Shown piece after piece: positions 55,081 through 63,328 of a DNA stretch of 64,000 nt. The DNA is from PFJX01 sp963713085. Lineage in GTDB: Bacteria > Pseudomonadota > Gammaproteobacteria > Burkholderiales > Thiobacillaceae. How positions within the stretch are numbered: the first letter of the stretch is position 1; every line of letters begins with the position of its first letter. Both the position numbers and the translations under genes were made by a program. The notes beneath the pieces are model-generated. The model made no database searches and had not been told where the DNA came from. It saw only the letters and a list, made by a program, of their open reading frames with translations. The DNA is taken from the NCBI GenBank assembly GCA_963713085.1, contig CAVQKQ010000009.1:124001-188000 (forward strand), written 5' to 3'.

Positions 55081-55113
55081 AAAAAAAGCCGCGTCCTCGG
55101 ACGCGGCTTTTTG
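55081..55113. terminator. Bidirectional intrinsic terminator
   Basis: GCCGCGTCC and GGACGCGGC arms around TC, flanked by A- and T-runs. It closes the plus-strand peroxidase operon and the minus-strand OmpA gene. Confidence 0.92.
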
Positions 55114-55126
55114 GTGGGACTGACGA

Positions 55127-56080
55127 TTACTGGATCACCTTCAGTTCGACACGGCGGTTGGCGATCCGACCCAGTTCCGTCTCGTTGTCGGCGATGGGCT
55201 TGGACTCACCGTAGGATACGGCGGTCAGGCGGGAGGGGTCGATACCCTGGGAAACCAGGTAATCCACCACCGCCTTGGCGCGACGCTGGCCGAGGTCCAT
55301 GTTGTACTCCTCGGTATTGCGGCTGTCGGTGTGGCCGCCCACTTCCAGCTTGATGTCGGGATATTGCTTCAGCTTCAACACATCCAGGTTGAGGATGATC
55401 ATGGCATCGAAACGAAGGCTGGCATTGTCGTTGTCGAAATTCACGCCCTGCAGCTCACCCTTGAAAATGGGACAACCCTTGTCGTTCACCTTTTCTTCGG
55501 CGGGTGTGTTGGGGCACTCGTCCAGGGCATCGACCACACCGTCATGGTCGGAGTCCGGTTCGCAGCCTTGCGCGTCGACCTTATGCCCGGCGGGGGTTGT
55601 GGGGCACTTGTCGAGGGCATCTACCACCCCGTCGCCATCGCCATCCAATTCGCAACCTTTGGCATCCACGGCGCGGCCAGCCGGCGTTGTGGGGCACTGA
55701 TCCAGGCGGTCGACAACACCATCGCCGTCACCGTCCAGTTCGCATCCTTCGCTATTAACCTTGGCGCCCATGGGGGTGGCCGGGCACTTGTCCATGGAAT
55801 CCACGACGCCGTCCTTGTCGCTGTCCATCGGGGTGGGAGCGGGAGCGGGTTTGGGCATGGGCGCGGGGGCGGGAGCAGGCGCAACCTTGGGTGCCACTGG
55901 CGCCTGACAGGGCGCATCCAGGATGCCTTTTCCCGGGCAACCGATGGTCTTGTAGAGCTCGTAGCCCACGGTCTTTCCAGTGGAACTATCGACGTTGCTG
56001 GGATCGTAGTAAACGGATCCCGCCTGGGCGGCCCCCGTTACGGCGAACATGGCACAGAGGGACAGGGTCTTTAACTTCAT
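55127..56080 (-). CDS. OmpA-family protein with calcium-binding thrombospondin type 3 repeats
   Basis: A 317-residue protein. Signal peptide (about 1-20) is followed by a short N-terminal region and a Pro/Ala linker. Four thrombospondin type 3 repeats follow (DSDKDGVVDSMDKCPATP, DGDGDGVVDRLDQCP, DGDGDGVVDALDKCP, DSDHDGVVDALDECP), each an acidic calcium loop with a cysteine pair. The C-terminal OmpA domain (about 205-317) has the peptidoglycan motif GHTDSRNTEEYNMDLGQRRA. Without a barrel domain it would be a periplasmic, peptidoglycan-bound protein. It is monocistronic, ending at the terminator. Confidence 0.92.
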   Translation of the reverse strand: MKLKTLSLCAMFAVTGAAQAGSVYYDPSNVDSSTGKTVGYELYKTIGCPGKGILDAPCQAPVAPKVAPAPAPAPMPKPAPAPTPMDSDKDGVVDSMDKCPATPMGAKVNSEGCELDGDGDGVVDRLDQCPTTPAGRAVDAKGCELDGDGDGVVDALDKCPTTPAGHKVDAQGCEPDSDHDGVVDALDECPNTPAEEKVNDKGCPIFKGELQGVNFDNDNASLRFDAMIILNLDVLKLKQYPDIKLEVGGHTDSRNTEEYNMDLGQRRAKAVVDYLVSQGIDPSRLTAVSYGESKPIADNETELGRIANRRVELKVIQ

Positions 56081-56298
56081 TTTGTTCTCCAGTAAGTTAT
56101 TTCAAAGCTATAAATTGTTCGATGATGCCGCGGGGATATATTCCGGGATCGCCATGAACCGCATGCTCCTCCAACGCCATCATGGTGTGCGCACCATCCA
56201 GCGTCTTGCTATTGGGTAGACAGACTCGACCGGCTTGGCCGGGACCGCCTGCACAACCTGAATCAGGCTGTCGCGCAAGGTGAGAAGCCGGGACAAGC

Positions 56299-56721
56299 TC
56301 ACCGCTTCAACACGTCCCGTATCTCGCGCAACAGCAGCACATCTTCGCTCGGCTCGGGTGGGGGAGTAGGCGGTGCCGCCTCCTCCTGACGCTTCATGCG
56401 GTTGATCCCCTTCACAACCATGAAGATGGCGAACGCAACGATGGCGAAATCTACCACGCTGTTGATGAAGGAACCGTATTTGATCAAGGGCGCACCCGCC
56501 TTCTCTGCGGCTTCCAGGGTATCAAAGCTGGTGCTGCCAAGATTCAGGTAGAAATTCTTGAAATCAATACCGCCGAGCATCGCGCCGATGGGCGGCATGA
56601 TGACATCCTGGACCAGGGAGTTGACGATCTTGCCGAATGCGCCACCGATGACCACGCCCACCGCCAAGTCGACCACGTTGCCGCGCATGGCGAATTCTTT
56701 GAATTCCTGCATAAAACTCAT
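56299..56721 (-). CDS. mscL: Large-conductance mechanosensitive channel
   Basis: A 140-residue channel with the N-terminal amphipathic helix MSFMQEFKEFAMRGNVVDLAVGVVIGGAFGKIVNSLV leading into TM1 (written here only as family landmark: RGNVVDLAVGVVIG). A periplasmic loop and TM2 (FINSVVDFAIVAFAIFMVVKGI, landmark VVDFAIVAFAIF) follow, and the C-terminal cytoplasmic helix ends in LLREIRDVLKR. It opens under membrane tension to release solutes on hypo-osmotic shock. The gene is monocistronic; start ATG 56721 has GGAGG nearby. Confidence 0.97.
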   Translation of the reverse strand: MSFMQEFKEFAMRGNVVDLAVGVVIGGAFGKIVNSLVQDVIMPPIGAMLGGIDFKNFYLNLGSTSFDTLEAAEKAGAPLIKYGSFINSVVDFAIVAFAIFMVVKGINRMKRQEEAAPPTPPPEPSEDVLLLREIRDVLKR

Positions 56722-56858
56722 TGCCGCCTCCTCTTACAAACATAGCCACGCCCAGTCAGCAACTCGCTGATCGGCTAGCGCGCCAATGGTCGCTTCGGCT
56801 GATAAGAACACAACTTACTGGATTTTAGTGTGCAGCAGATCACATGAAATATACAGAA

Positions 56859-57968
56859 TCAATCGCCGCTCATACCCGAAACGCTAATGCCCGCCTGTCC
56901 GGCAAAGGTCAGCATGCGGTTGATCGAATGTACTGCCTGCGCGCCTATGGCCGGATCTACCAGGATTTCGTTGGCGCCCGTTTCCAGCGCATGCAGCAGC
57001 CCCCTCAGCCCGTTCATGGCCATCCATGGGCAATGCGCGCAGGACACGCAAGTGGCACCTTGGCCGCCGCTGGGCGCTTCGATCAGGGTCTTGCCGGGCG
57101 CCGCCTCATGCATCTTGTGAAAGATGCCGTTGTCCGTGGCGACGATGAGAACGGGATTGGGCAGTTCGCCGGCGGCCCGGATCAGCTGCGTCGTCGAGCC
57201 CACCACATCGGCCAGCGCGATCACTGCGGCGGGCGACTCCGGATGCACCAGCACAGCCGCCTCGGGGTATTGCGCCTTGAGTTCCCGGATGCCGTCAGCC
57301 TTGAATTTTTCATGGACCACGCAGCTGCCTTGCCAGAGCAGCATGTCCGCCCCCGTGGCTTTCTGCACGTAATCACCGAGAAACCGGTCCGGCGCCCAGA
57401 TCAGCTTCTCTTCTCTTTCCTTCAGGTGGGCCGCCACCTTCACGGCGATGCTGGAAGTCACCACCCAGTCCGCCCGCGCCTTCACCGCCGCCGAGGTATT
57501 GGCATAGACCACCACGGTGCGGTCGGGATGGGCATCGCAGAAGCGGCCGAAATCCTCGGCCGGACAGGACAAGTCCAGGGAGCACTCGGCCCGCGGATCC
57601 GGCATCAGCACCCGTTTCTCGGGGTTCAGGATCTTCGCGGTCTCGCCCATGAAACGCACCCCGGCCACGATCAGGGTTCGCGCCTTGGAGGCATGGCCGA
57701 AGCGGGCCATTTCCAGGGAATCCGAGACGCAGCCACCCGTCTCTTCCGCCAACTTCTGCAGTTCCCCCGAGGTGTAATAGTGGGCCACCAGAACCGCATC
57801 CTGGTCTTTCAAGCGTTGCTTTATCCGGGCGACCAGGGTTTCCCTTTCGCCGGGTTCCAGCATCTCCTCCACGACTGGCGGCACACCGGTTACCGGCCGT
57901 GCCATGGGGGCCGGTTCCGTGGGAACCTGATGTCTCGAATGCGGGAGGGGCAAAGACGTAGTGGGCAT
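56859..57968 (-). CDS. nadA: Quinolinate synthase A
   Basis: A 369-residue [4Fe-4S] enzyme that condenses iminoaspartate with dihydroxyacetone phosphate to quinolinate in NAD synthesis. The three cluster cysteines lie in ETGGCVSDS, QGSCVVHE and the CVSCAHCPWM block, of which the last motif holds the third ligand plus a redox pair. Other landmarks are VLVAHYYTSGELQ, VVYANTSAAVKA and VHPESP. The start at ATG 57968 adds a short variable head before the conserved core; an in-frame ATG at MARPV is a possible alternative. hda is divergent, 101 bases away. Confidence 0.95.
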   Translation of the reverse strand: MPTTSLPLPHSRHQVPTEPAPMARPVTGVPPVVEEMLEPGERETLVARIKQRLKDQDAVLVAHYYTSGELQKLAEETGGCVSDSLEMARFGHASKARTLIVAGVRFMGETAKILNPEKRVLMPDPRAECSLDLSCPAEDFGRFCDAHPDRTVVVYANTSAAVKARADWVVTSSIAVKVAAHLKEREEKLIWAPDRFLGDYVQKATGADMLLWQGSCVVHEKFKADGIRELKAQYPEAAVLVHPESPAAVIALADVVGSTTQLIRAAGELPNPVLIVATDNGIFHKMHEAAPGKTLIEAPSGGQGATCVSCAHCPWMAMNGLRGLLHALETGANEILVDPAIGAQAVHSINRMLTFAGQAGISVSGMSGD

Positions 57969-58069
57969 TCTGAAATGGTGACGAATGCTATGTGCCGGAC
58001 AGTTTGTAGTGGTGGGCCATGACCCTGTCAAGCGGGGAAGACGCCGAGCCGGCCTGATAACATAACGCC

Positions 58070-58726
58070 ATGCGCCAATTGATCCTCGATATCCGCCCGG
58101 ATGCCATTGCAGGTTTCGACAACTTCCTTCCCGGACCCAACACTGAAGTTGTAACCGCCCTGCACAAATTCGCCACCGACCATGACGACGAACGCGTAAT
58201 TTATATTTGGGGCGAGAACGGCGTCGGCAAGAGCCACCTGCTGCGCGCCTGGGCCTCCGCAACCGGCGCGGAACTGGCGTCGAAGTCAGCGCCCATGTGC
58301 GAGACGCTTCCCCCGCACCTGGCCGTGGACGACGTCGACGCACTCGGACCTGACGACCAGATCCGGTTGTTCAGTCTGATCAACGCTGCGCGGGAAGGGG
58401 AAGGTGCCATCCTCGCGACTGGGCTATTTCCTCCCGCGCAGTTGGCGATTCGCCCCGATCTGGCCACACGCCTGGCCCAAGGTCCGGTGTTCAGGGTGCA
58501 TCCCCTGTCCGACGCGGACAAAGCGACGGCGCTCAGAATCCGCGCCGAAGCCACCGGCCTGCAATTGCCCGACGAAGTCGTTCGATACCTCCTCACGCAC
58601 AGTCGACGCGACCTGCCCAACCTCCTCGCCCTCGTCGACGCCCTGGACGCCTTCTCCCTGAGCCGCAAGCGCACCGTCTCCGTATTGCTGCTCAAGGAAA
58701 TGCTTCGGCAAACGTCCGCCGCCTGA
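58070..58726 (+). CDS. hda: Hda, DnaA regulatory inactivator
   Basis: A 218-residue DnaA-like AAA+ protein without a DNA-binding domain. Walker A is IWGENGVGKSHLL at about residues 46-58, Walker B is LAVDDVDAL near 83-91, and the arginine-finger/sensor region is LATRLAQGPVF. The N-terminal MRQLILDI with a QL/LPL-like clamp-binding segment lets Hda bind the sliding clamp and trigger ATP hydrolysis by DnaA, limiting re-initiation. Its stop overlaps the next gene's ATG by one base. Confidence 0.92.
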   Translation: MRQLILDIRPDAIAGFDNFLPGPNTEVVTALHKFATDHDDERVIYIWGENGVGKSHLLRAWASATGAELASKSAPMCETLPPHLAVDDVDALGPDDQIRLFSLINAAREGEGAILATGLFPPAQLAIRPDLATRLAQGPVFRVHPLSDADKATALRIRAEATGLQLPDEVVRYLLTHSRRDLPNLLALVDALDAFSLSRKRTVSVLLLKEMLRQTSAA

Positions 58727-59802
58727 TGCGCCTATTGCTTGCCATCAGCCATCACGGCTTCGGCCATCTGGCCCAAGCCGCGCCTATCGCCAATGCCCTT
58801 TCGCAACTAAGGCCCAACCTGGAATGGCTGGTCTGGTCCGGCCTGTCCAGAGAAACCCTTTCCAGCCGGCTCGCTGTGTCATTCAGCCATCGTCACGACG
58901 CCGCCGATGTCGGGCTGGTCATGCACGATGCGGTCCGGGTCGATGTGTCCGCCAGCCTGACGAGGTATCTTGCCTTCCACCAGGATTGGGAAGAGAAAGT
59001 TTCACGCGAGGCGTCTTGGCTGATTGAAAACCGGATTTCGGCCGTCCTCTCGGATGTGGCCTACCTGCCTCTGGCAGCCGCTGCCCTGGCAGATCTTCCC
59101 GCTGTGGCGTTTTGCTCCCTCAACTGGCTGGACATTGCGAACGCATACCTCGGCGATCAACCGGAGATCGATCGCATCCTGACCCGCATATCATCGGCCT
59201 ACGCGGCATCGCGCGCCTTTCTGAGGCTCACCCCGAGCATGCCCATGGACTGGTTGAAAAACAGCGAGGCGCTGCCACCCATTGCATCAAGGGGCAAGGA
59301 CCAGCGTGCCGAAATCGATGCCCGCCTGAACAATTCCGCCGATCGGAAACTTGTGTTGATCGGATTCGGAGGCGTTGCTTATCGAAGCGAACATGCCCTG
59401 CCCGTCCTGCCTGACGTCCTCTGGTTGGTACCCGATTCATGGCCGACGGACGACCGTGAAGACCTGATCGGATTCTCAGGGATCGGACTGCCATTCATGG
59501 ATCTCCTGGCGTCCAGTGACGTCCTGGTCACCAAGATCGGATATGGCAGCTTCGTCGAAGCCGCAAGCCATGGAGTTCCCGTGCTCTATCTCGATCGGCC
59601 GGACTGGCCAGAGACGCCTTACCTGACGACTTGGCTGCGCGAGCATGGTCACGCCCATAGCATCACCGAGACCCAACTGTTCGACCCCGGTGTACACAAC
59701 TTCCTGGCAGAACTGTGGGAACAGCCTCGCAAGGCCTTGATCAAGTCTACTGGCGCAGACTTGGCGGCTAACAGAATAAGGGAGTTGATCGGCTTGGCTT
59801 AA
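58726..59802 (+). CDS. GT-B-fold glycosyltransferase-like protein
   Basis: A 358-residue protein resembling UDP-glycosyltransferases of the MurG/MGT type. The N-terminal loop ISHHGFGHLAQAAPIANAL is the acceptor-side motif with the G-X-GH signature. The C-terminal donor half has VLIGFGGVAYRSE, LLASSDVLVTKIGYGSFVEAASHGVPVLYL (landmark GYGSFVEAASHGVP), which is the GT-B nucleotide-sugar pocket. Neither donor nor acceptor can be told. It is translationally coupled to hda (TGATG overlap), a linkage I have not seen explained by function. Confidence 0.75.
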   Translation: MRLLLAISHHGFGHLAQAAPIANALSQLRPNLEWLVWSGLSRETLSSRLAVSFSHRHDAADVGLVMHDAVRVDVSASLTRYLAFHQDWEEKVSREASWLIENRISAVLSDVAYLPLAAAALADLPAVAFCSLNWLDIANAYLGDQPEIDRILTRISSAYAASRAFLRLTPSMPMDWLKNSEALPPIASRGKDQRAEIDARLNNSADRKLVLIGFGGVAYRSEHALPVLPDVLWLVPDSWPTDDREDLIGFSGIGLPFMDLLASSDVLVTKIGYGSFVEAASHGVPVLYLDRPDWPETPYLTTWLREHGHAHSITETQLFDPGVHNFLAELWEQPRKALIKSTGADLAANRIRELIGLA

Positions 59803-59824
59803 GGGCTTGCGTTAAGGGTTTGGG

Positions 59825-60199
59825 TCAAGCCTGATCCTTGGCCGCCTCGGCCGCGATCTCTGCGTGCACCTGGGCCATGTCCACTTCCTTGGCGCGGGCG
59901 ACCAGATCCTCGAAGGCACCCGCCGGCAAGGCACCTGGCTGGGCATAGATAATGACCTTCTCCCGGAAGATCACCAGCGTGGGGATGGAGCGCACCTGGA
60001 AATGGGCCGCCAAACCTTGCTGCTCCTCCGTGTTCACCTTGGCAAAAGTGATGTCCGCATGTTTCTCGGAGGCCGACTCGTAGACCGGGGCGAAACCTCG
60101 GCACGGGCCGCACCAGGGAGCCCAGAAGTCAATGATGACAAAGTCATTGTTGAGGATGGTTTCCTCAAAGTTCTGTTCGTTCAGCTCCAGCACAGCCAT
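59825..60199 (-). CDS. Thioredoxin family protein
   Basis: A 124-residue thioredoxin-fold protein with the active site FWAPWCGPCRGF and the cis-proline loop VRSIPTLVIF. It is somewhat longer than canonical thioredoxin (about 108), with an acidic helical C-terminal tail (AQVHAEIAAEAAKDQA). No signal peptide, so it acts in the cytoplasm as a disulfide reductase. The start at ATG 60199 follows a G-rich ribosome-binding site; upstream sequence is a hairpin. It converges with the glycosyltransferase-like gene. Confidence 0.93.
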   Translation of the reverse strand: MAVLELNEQNFEETILNNDFVIIDFWAPWCGPCRGFAPVYESASEKHADITFAKVNTEEQQGLAAHFQVRSIPTLVIFREKVIIYAQPGALPAGAFEDLVARAKEVDMAQVHAEIAAEAAKDQA

Positions 60200-60225
60200 A
60201 TAACCCCCCCGTTCGGTAGACGGAA

Positions 60226-60260
60226 AAAAGCAAAGACCGGCTTGTAGCCGGTCTTTGCAT
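60226..60260. terminator. Strong hairpin upstream of the thioredoxin gene
   Basis: GCAAAGACCGGC and GCCGGTCTTTGC arms around TTGTA form a 12-bp perfect stem. On the minus strand it lies just before the thioredoxin ribosome-binding site and is followed by a T-run, so it may be a terminator of the upstream transcript or an attenuator in the thioredoxin leader. Confidence 0.7.
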
Positions 60261-60315
60261 GATACCACGCCCCACAGTGGCGAAGTCTGTCAGGTCGGGT
60301 CGACCTGGGGAGGCT

Positions 60316-60567
60316 TCACCCCGCCGTGGCTAGGCGGGGCAGGGGCTCCCCCTGGTTGCGCCTCATATTCGAATTGACCTTCAGGTTGGCCTTCACTTCT
60401 GCGCGGTTGACCGCTGTGATCAACTTCGTGGCCAGTGCCCTGGCTTGGGCCGCGGTCAAGACCACGGTGGGATCCACATCCCCGGACACACGCAACACCA
60501 CCCGATCCAAACCATCATCCGCAGTGATTAAAGAAACACTGACATCGACTTGCTCAATCTGTTTCAT
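60316..60567 (-). CDS. Small hypothetical protein
   Basis: An 83-residue protein starting MKQIEQVDVSVSLIT, with a strand-rich first half (VVLRVSGDVDPTVVLT) and a helix AAQARALATKLITAVNRAEVKANLK. No signal peptide, membrane helix or known domain. The ATG at 60567 has a GAGGGAG ribosome-binding site about 8 bases upstream, which supports translation. It stands alone, 48 bases beyond the hairpin ahead of the thioredoxin gene. The N-terminal pattern could be a small dimeric alpha/beta fold; I do not recognise a family. Confidence 0.6.
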   Translation of the reverse strand: MKQIEQVDVSVSLITADDGLDRVVLRVSGDVDPTVVLTAAQARALATKLITAVNRAEVKANLKVNSNMRRNQGEPLPRLATAG

Positions 60568-60902
60568 CCGAGACTCCCTCTAGCTAGACAACTTTCATGC
60601 AGAGGAGGGAGCAGGAAACATGCCACGGGCCTTGGGTTGAGCTAAGTGACGTGACCGCCAGAAATACCGGGGCATTGGGGCAAGGCCAGCGACACGCACG
60701 CATCACGGTCCGCCATAGCCTCAACAGAGATGTTGGATTTTCATCATTCAGCTACTGTGGTCGCGCCCGATTTCCGCCGCCTGCACGACTGTCCCATGTC
60801 GCACAACCTTTACAGGTGGGCACGCATCTAGAGCACACCAACTCATGCAATTCGCGCCGAATTGCCCAATCCAGTAATTGGCCGTTGACCATAGTGAAGA
60901 GC
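60568..60902. other. Intergenic stretch, no supported gene
   Basis: About 335 bases between the small hypothetical and the H1-like gene. It presumably holds the promoter of the hypothetical gene on the minus strand. No structured RNA or gene was recognised. Confidence 0.35.
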
Positions 60903-60930
60903 CATAAAAAAAGGCGGGAATCCCCGCCTT
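60903..60930 (-). terminator. Intrinsic terminator of the H1-like gene
   Basis: AAGGCGGGG / CCCCGCCTT type arms around AT, followed on the minus strand by a run of T. It starts about 20 bases after the stop of the histone-H1-like gene. Confidence 0.88.
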
Positions 60931-60948
60931 AATCTAAGCGCTGTTGGC

Positions 60949-61401
60949 TCAAGCAGCGGGTTTCGCTGCGGCGGGTTTCTTGGCAGCAGCCTTGGGCGCG
61001 GCGGCCTTCTTCGCTGCGGGCTTGGCAGCAGCCTTCTTGGGCGCGGCGGCCTTCTTCGCTGCGGGCTTGGCAGCAGCCTTCTTGGGCGCGGCGGCCTTCT
61101 TCGCTGCGGGCTTGGCAGCAGCCTTCTTGGGCGCGGCGGCCTTCTTCGCTGCGGGCTTGGCAGCAGCCTTGGGCGCGGCAGCCTTCTTCGCTGCGGGCTT
61201 GGCAGCAGCCTTGGGCGCGGCAACCTTCTTCGCTGCGGGCTTGGCAGCAGGCTTGGGCGCGGCGGCCTTCTTCGCTGCAGGCTTGGGCGCGGCTACTTTC
61301 TTTGCTGCGGGTTTGACGGTTGATGCGGGGGATTTTGTTGCTGTGGATTTAGTAGTGGATGAGGCTTTGGTGGTGCTCTTTGCGGGTTTTGCAGCAGCCA
61401 T
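60949..61401 (-). CDS. Histone H1-like (AlgP/HctB-type) DNA-binding protein
   Basis: A 150-residue protein almost entirely of Ala, Lys and Pro. After a Thr/Ser-rich head (about residues 1-28) it consists of KPAAKKAAAPK-type repeats to the end. Such tails resemble the C-terminal domain of eukaryotic histone H1 and bacterial AlgP, BpH1 and HctB proteins, which coat or condense DNA. At DNA level three identical 45-bp units run 61021-61155 with degenerate 42- and 36-bp copies on either side. Copy number should vary between strains. A strong terminator follows, suggesting good expression. Confidence 0.85.
   Translation of the reverse strand: MAAAKPAKSTTKASSTTKSTATKSPASTVKPAAKKVAAPKPAAKKAAAPKPAAKPAAKKVAAPKAAAKPAAKKAAAPKAAAKPAAKKAAAPKKAAAKPAAKKAAAPKKAAAKPAAKKAAAPKKAAAKPAAKKAAAPKAAAKKPAAAKPAA
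61021..61155. repeat. Three identical 45-bp tandem repeats inside the H1-like gene
   Basis: The unit begins CTTGGCAGCAGCCTTCTTGG and is exactly repeated at 61021, 61066 and 61111. A 42-bp variant follows at 61156. Each encodes a 15-residue Lys/Ala/Pro block. Perfect identity points to recent slippage or recombination. Confidence 0.9.
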
Positions 61402-61559
61402 GTGTGACTCCTCTGGTAATGAAGGGTAATCGGCCGGAAAGCCTTATGCCTCAAGCATTTCCACGCGCATCTGAGGCGTGGTTCGATTGTAGAACAAAAA
61501 AAAGCGCGCACCGCAAGTGGTTACGCGCATTTCCATGGTTTTTTTATTCAATTACCCAA

Positions 61560-62805
61560 TCAGAACAACACATGTTCCCCGTTGAAGAGCGATTCGATTC
61601 GCTCTCTTGCCCTGATTTCATGGGCGACGGCGCCATCCACCATGACCTCGGCGGCACGCGGCCGCGTGTTGTAATTCGAACTCATGCTCATACCGTAAGC
61701 CCCCGCGGAACACACCGCCAGCAGGTCGTTTTCGGCTAGCGCGAGGTCGCGATCATGGCCGAGAAAATCGCCGCTCTCGCAGACCGGGCCGACGATGGCA
61801 TAGCGCTTTGTGTTGCCATCACACAGCCTCACCGGCTGTATGTCGTGCCATGCGTCGTAGAGCGCGGGACGCATCAGATCATTCATGGCTGCATCGACGA
61901 TGGCGAAATCCTTCGTCTCCCCATGCTTGAGATATTCCACACGCGTCAGCAACCAGCCCGCGTTGCCCACCAGCGACCGTCCGGGTTCCACGATCAAGCG
62001 TTTCGTCACGCCCGCGCAGTCGATCAAGCAGTACGTGCGCATATGCATCCAATGTCGGAGGTACCTCGTCGCGATAACGGATGCCCAGGCCGCCGCCGAT
62101 ATCGATATGCTCCAGGTGGATGCCATCCCGGTTCAACGCCTCGACCAATTCCAGGACGCGGTCCAAGGCCTCGGCAAAAGGATCCGTTTCAGTGAGTTGC
62201 GAGCCGATGTGGCAATCAATGCCTTTCACGTGCAGATGCGGCAAGGCTGCGGCCTCGCGATAAACGCGCAATGCCTGGTCATGGGCGATACCGAATTTGT
62301 TGTCCTTCAGACCCGTGGAGATATAGGGGTGGGTTCTGGCATCCACGTTGGGATTCACACGCAGGCTCACCGGCGCCGCCTTCCCGGAGTCCCCTGCGAT
62401 TTGGTTGAGCCGGGCAAGTTCGCTTTCCGACTCCACATTGAAGCAATGGATACCTGCATCCAGAGCGGCACGCATCTCCTCCGCGCGCTTGCCCACGCCG
62501 GAAAACACGATCTTGCCGGGGTCTCCGCCTGCGGCCAGCACACGGGCGAGTTCCCCGCCGGAGACGATGTCGAAGCCCGCGCCCAGGCGCGCGAACAGAT
62601 TGAGAATCGCCAGACTGGGGTTGGCCTTTACCGCATAGCAGACGAGGTGGCGATGCCCGGACAGGGCCTGGTCATAAGCATTGAAAGCCGCTTTCAGGGC
62701 TGCCCGTGAATAGACATAGCACGGGGTGCCGAAGCGCGCCGCGATGAAATCAAGCGGCGCTTCCTCCACGTGGAGCACGCCGCCCCTACGGGACAGGGCA
62801 TTCAT
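61560..62805 (-). pseudogene. lysA: Diaminopimelate decarboxylase, single frameshift
   Basis: This is LysA, the PLP enzyme making lysine from meso-diaminopimelate, split by one base. The first frame (ATG 62805) holds the PLP lysine in VCYAVKANPS, HIGSQLTE and the GGGLGIRY loop. Near 62013-62019 the reading must shift to continue GVTKRLIVEPGRSLVGNAG, then CESGDFLGHDRDL and the C-terminal AGAYGMSMSSNYN. With one base removed the protein is about 414 residues, full length, with all motifs. The stop is TGA at 61560-61562. Since lysA is normally essential for wall or lysine synthesis, a sequence error is more likely than real loss. Confidence 0.88.
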
Positions 62806-62921
62806 TTGTCGGGATGGGAAGTAGGTGTGGCTTTGCTGGGTTCGTCCGGGAGATAAAGGTCTCCCCTCATGCCGCAACCGGCAAGGACGAGCAACGAACA
62901 AACAATAAGAAAAAATCGCAT
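62802..62921 (-). CDS. lptM: LptM-like small lipoprotein of the LPS translocon
   Basis: A 39-residue lipoprotein: signal helix MRFFLIVCSLLVLAGC with the lipidated Cys at about residue 16, then MRGDLYLPDEP, matching the C-G-X-X-G-X-LYLP pattern of LptM (YifL). LptM helps assemble the LptD-LptE lipopolysaccharide export complex. It is encoded immediately upstream of lysA with a 4-base ATGA overlap, its conserved location in many proteobacteria. Too short for most gene finders. Confidence 0.85.
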   Translation of the reverse strand: MRFFLIVCSLLVLAGCGMRGDLYLPDEPSKATPTSHPDK

Positions 62922-62966
62922 GGCTGACCTATAAAATGCGGCATTGAGTCTAGCATGGAGCCCACT

Positions 62967-63284
62967 ATGACCGAGAGCGAATACACCCGCTTGGCCGACG
63001 ACACCTTGCATAAGCTGGAACAGGCCCTGGAGGATGTGGGTGGCGACGTCGACTTCGAGCGATCCTCGGAGGGCATCCTGGAGATCGAATTTGCCGACGG
63101 ATCCGTGATCGTGGTGAACAAGCAGACGGCGACGCAGGAGATCTGGGTGGCGGCGAAGAGCGGCGGGTTCCACTATCGCTGGGACGGCAACTGCTGGCGC
63201 GACACCCGCTCCGGCGAGGAACTGTTCCAGGCGCTGTCCGGTTGCGTATCCGCCCAAGCCGGAGAACCCGTGGTCCTGGGTTGA
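62967..63284 (+). CDS. cyaY: Frataxin-like iron donor CyaY
   Basis: A 105-residue frataxin with an acidic first helix (ESEYTRLADDTLHKLEQALED) that binds iron. The beta-sheet has GILEIEFADGSVIVVNKQ, QEIWVAAKSGGFHYRW and a final helix SGEELFQAL. It regulates iron-sulfur cluster assembly through IscS. The start at ATG 62967 has GGAG six bases upstream; an ATG four codons earlier is less well placed. The gene is divergent from lptM-lysA, as commonly seen. Confidence 0.95.
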   Translation: MTESEYTRLADDTLHKLEQALEDVGGDVDFERSSEGILEIEFADGSVIVVNKQTATQEIWVAAKSGGFHYRWDGNCWRDTRSGEELFQALSGCVSAQAGEPVVLG

Positions 63285-63328
63285 ACAACAGCGGCAGGCA
63301 GGCAACGATCTGAAGGAAGCGAACTCGA

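Noticed and set aside
61021..61200. CRISPR-like array from the regular repeats
   Set aside because: The repeats are directly adjoining 45-bp coding units without spacers, inside the H1-like gene.
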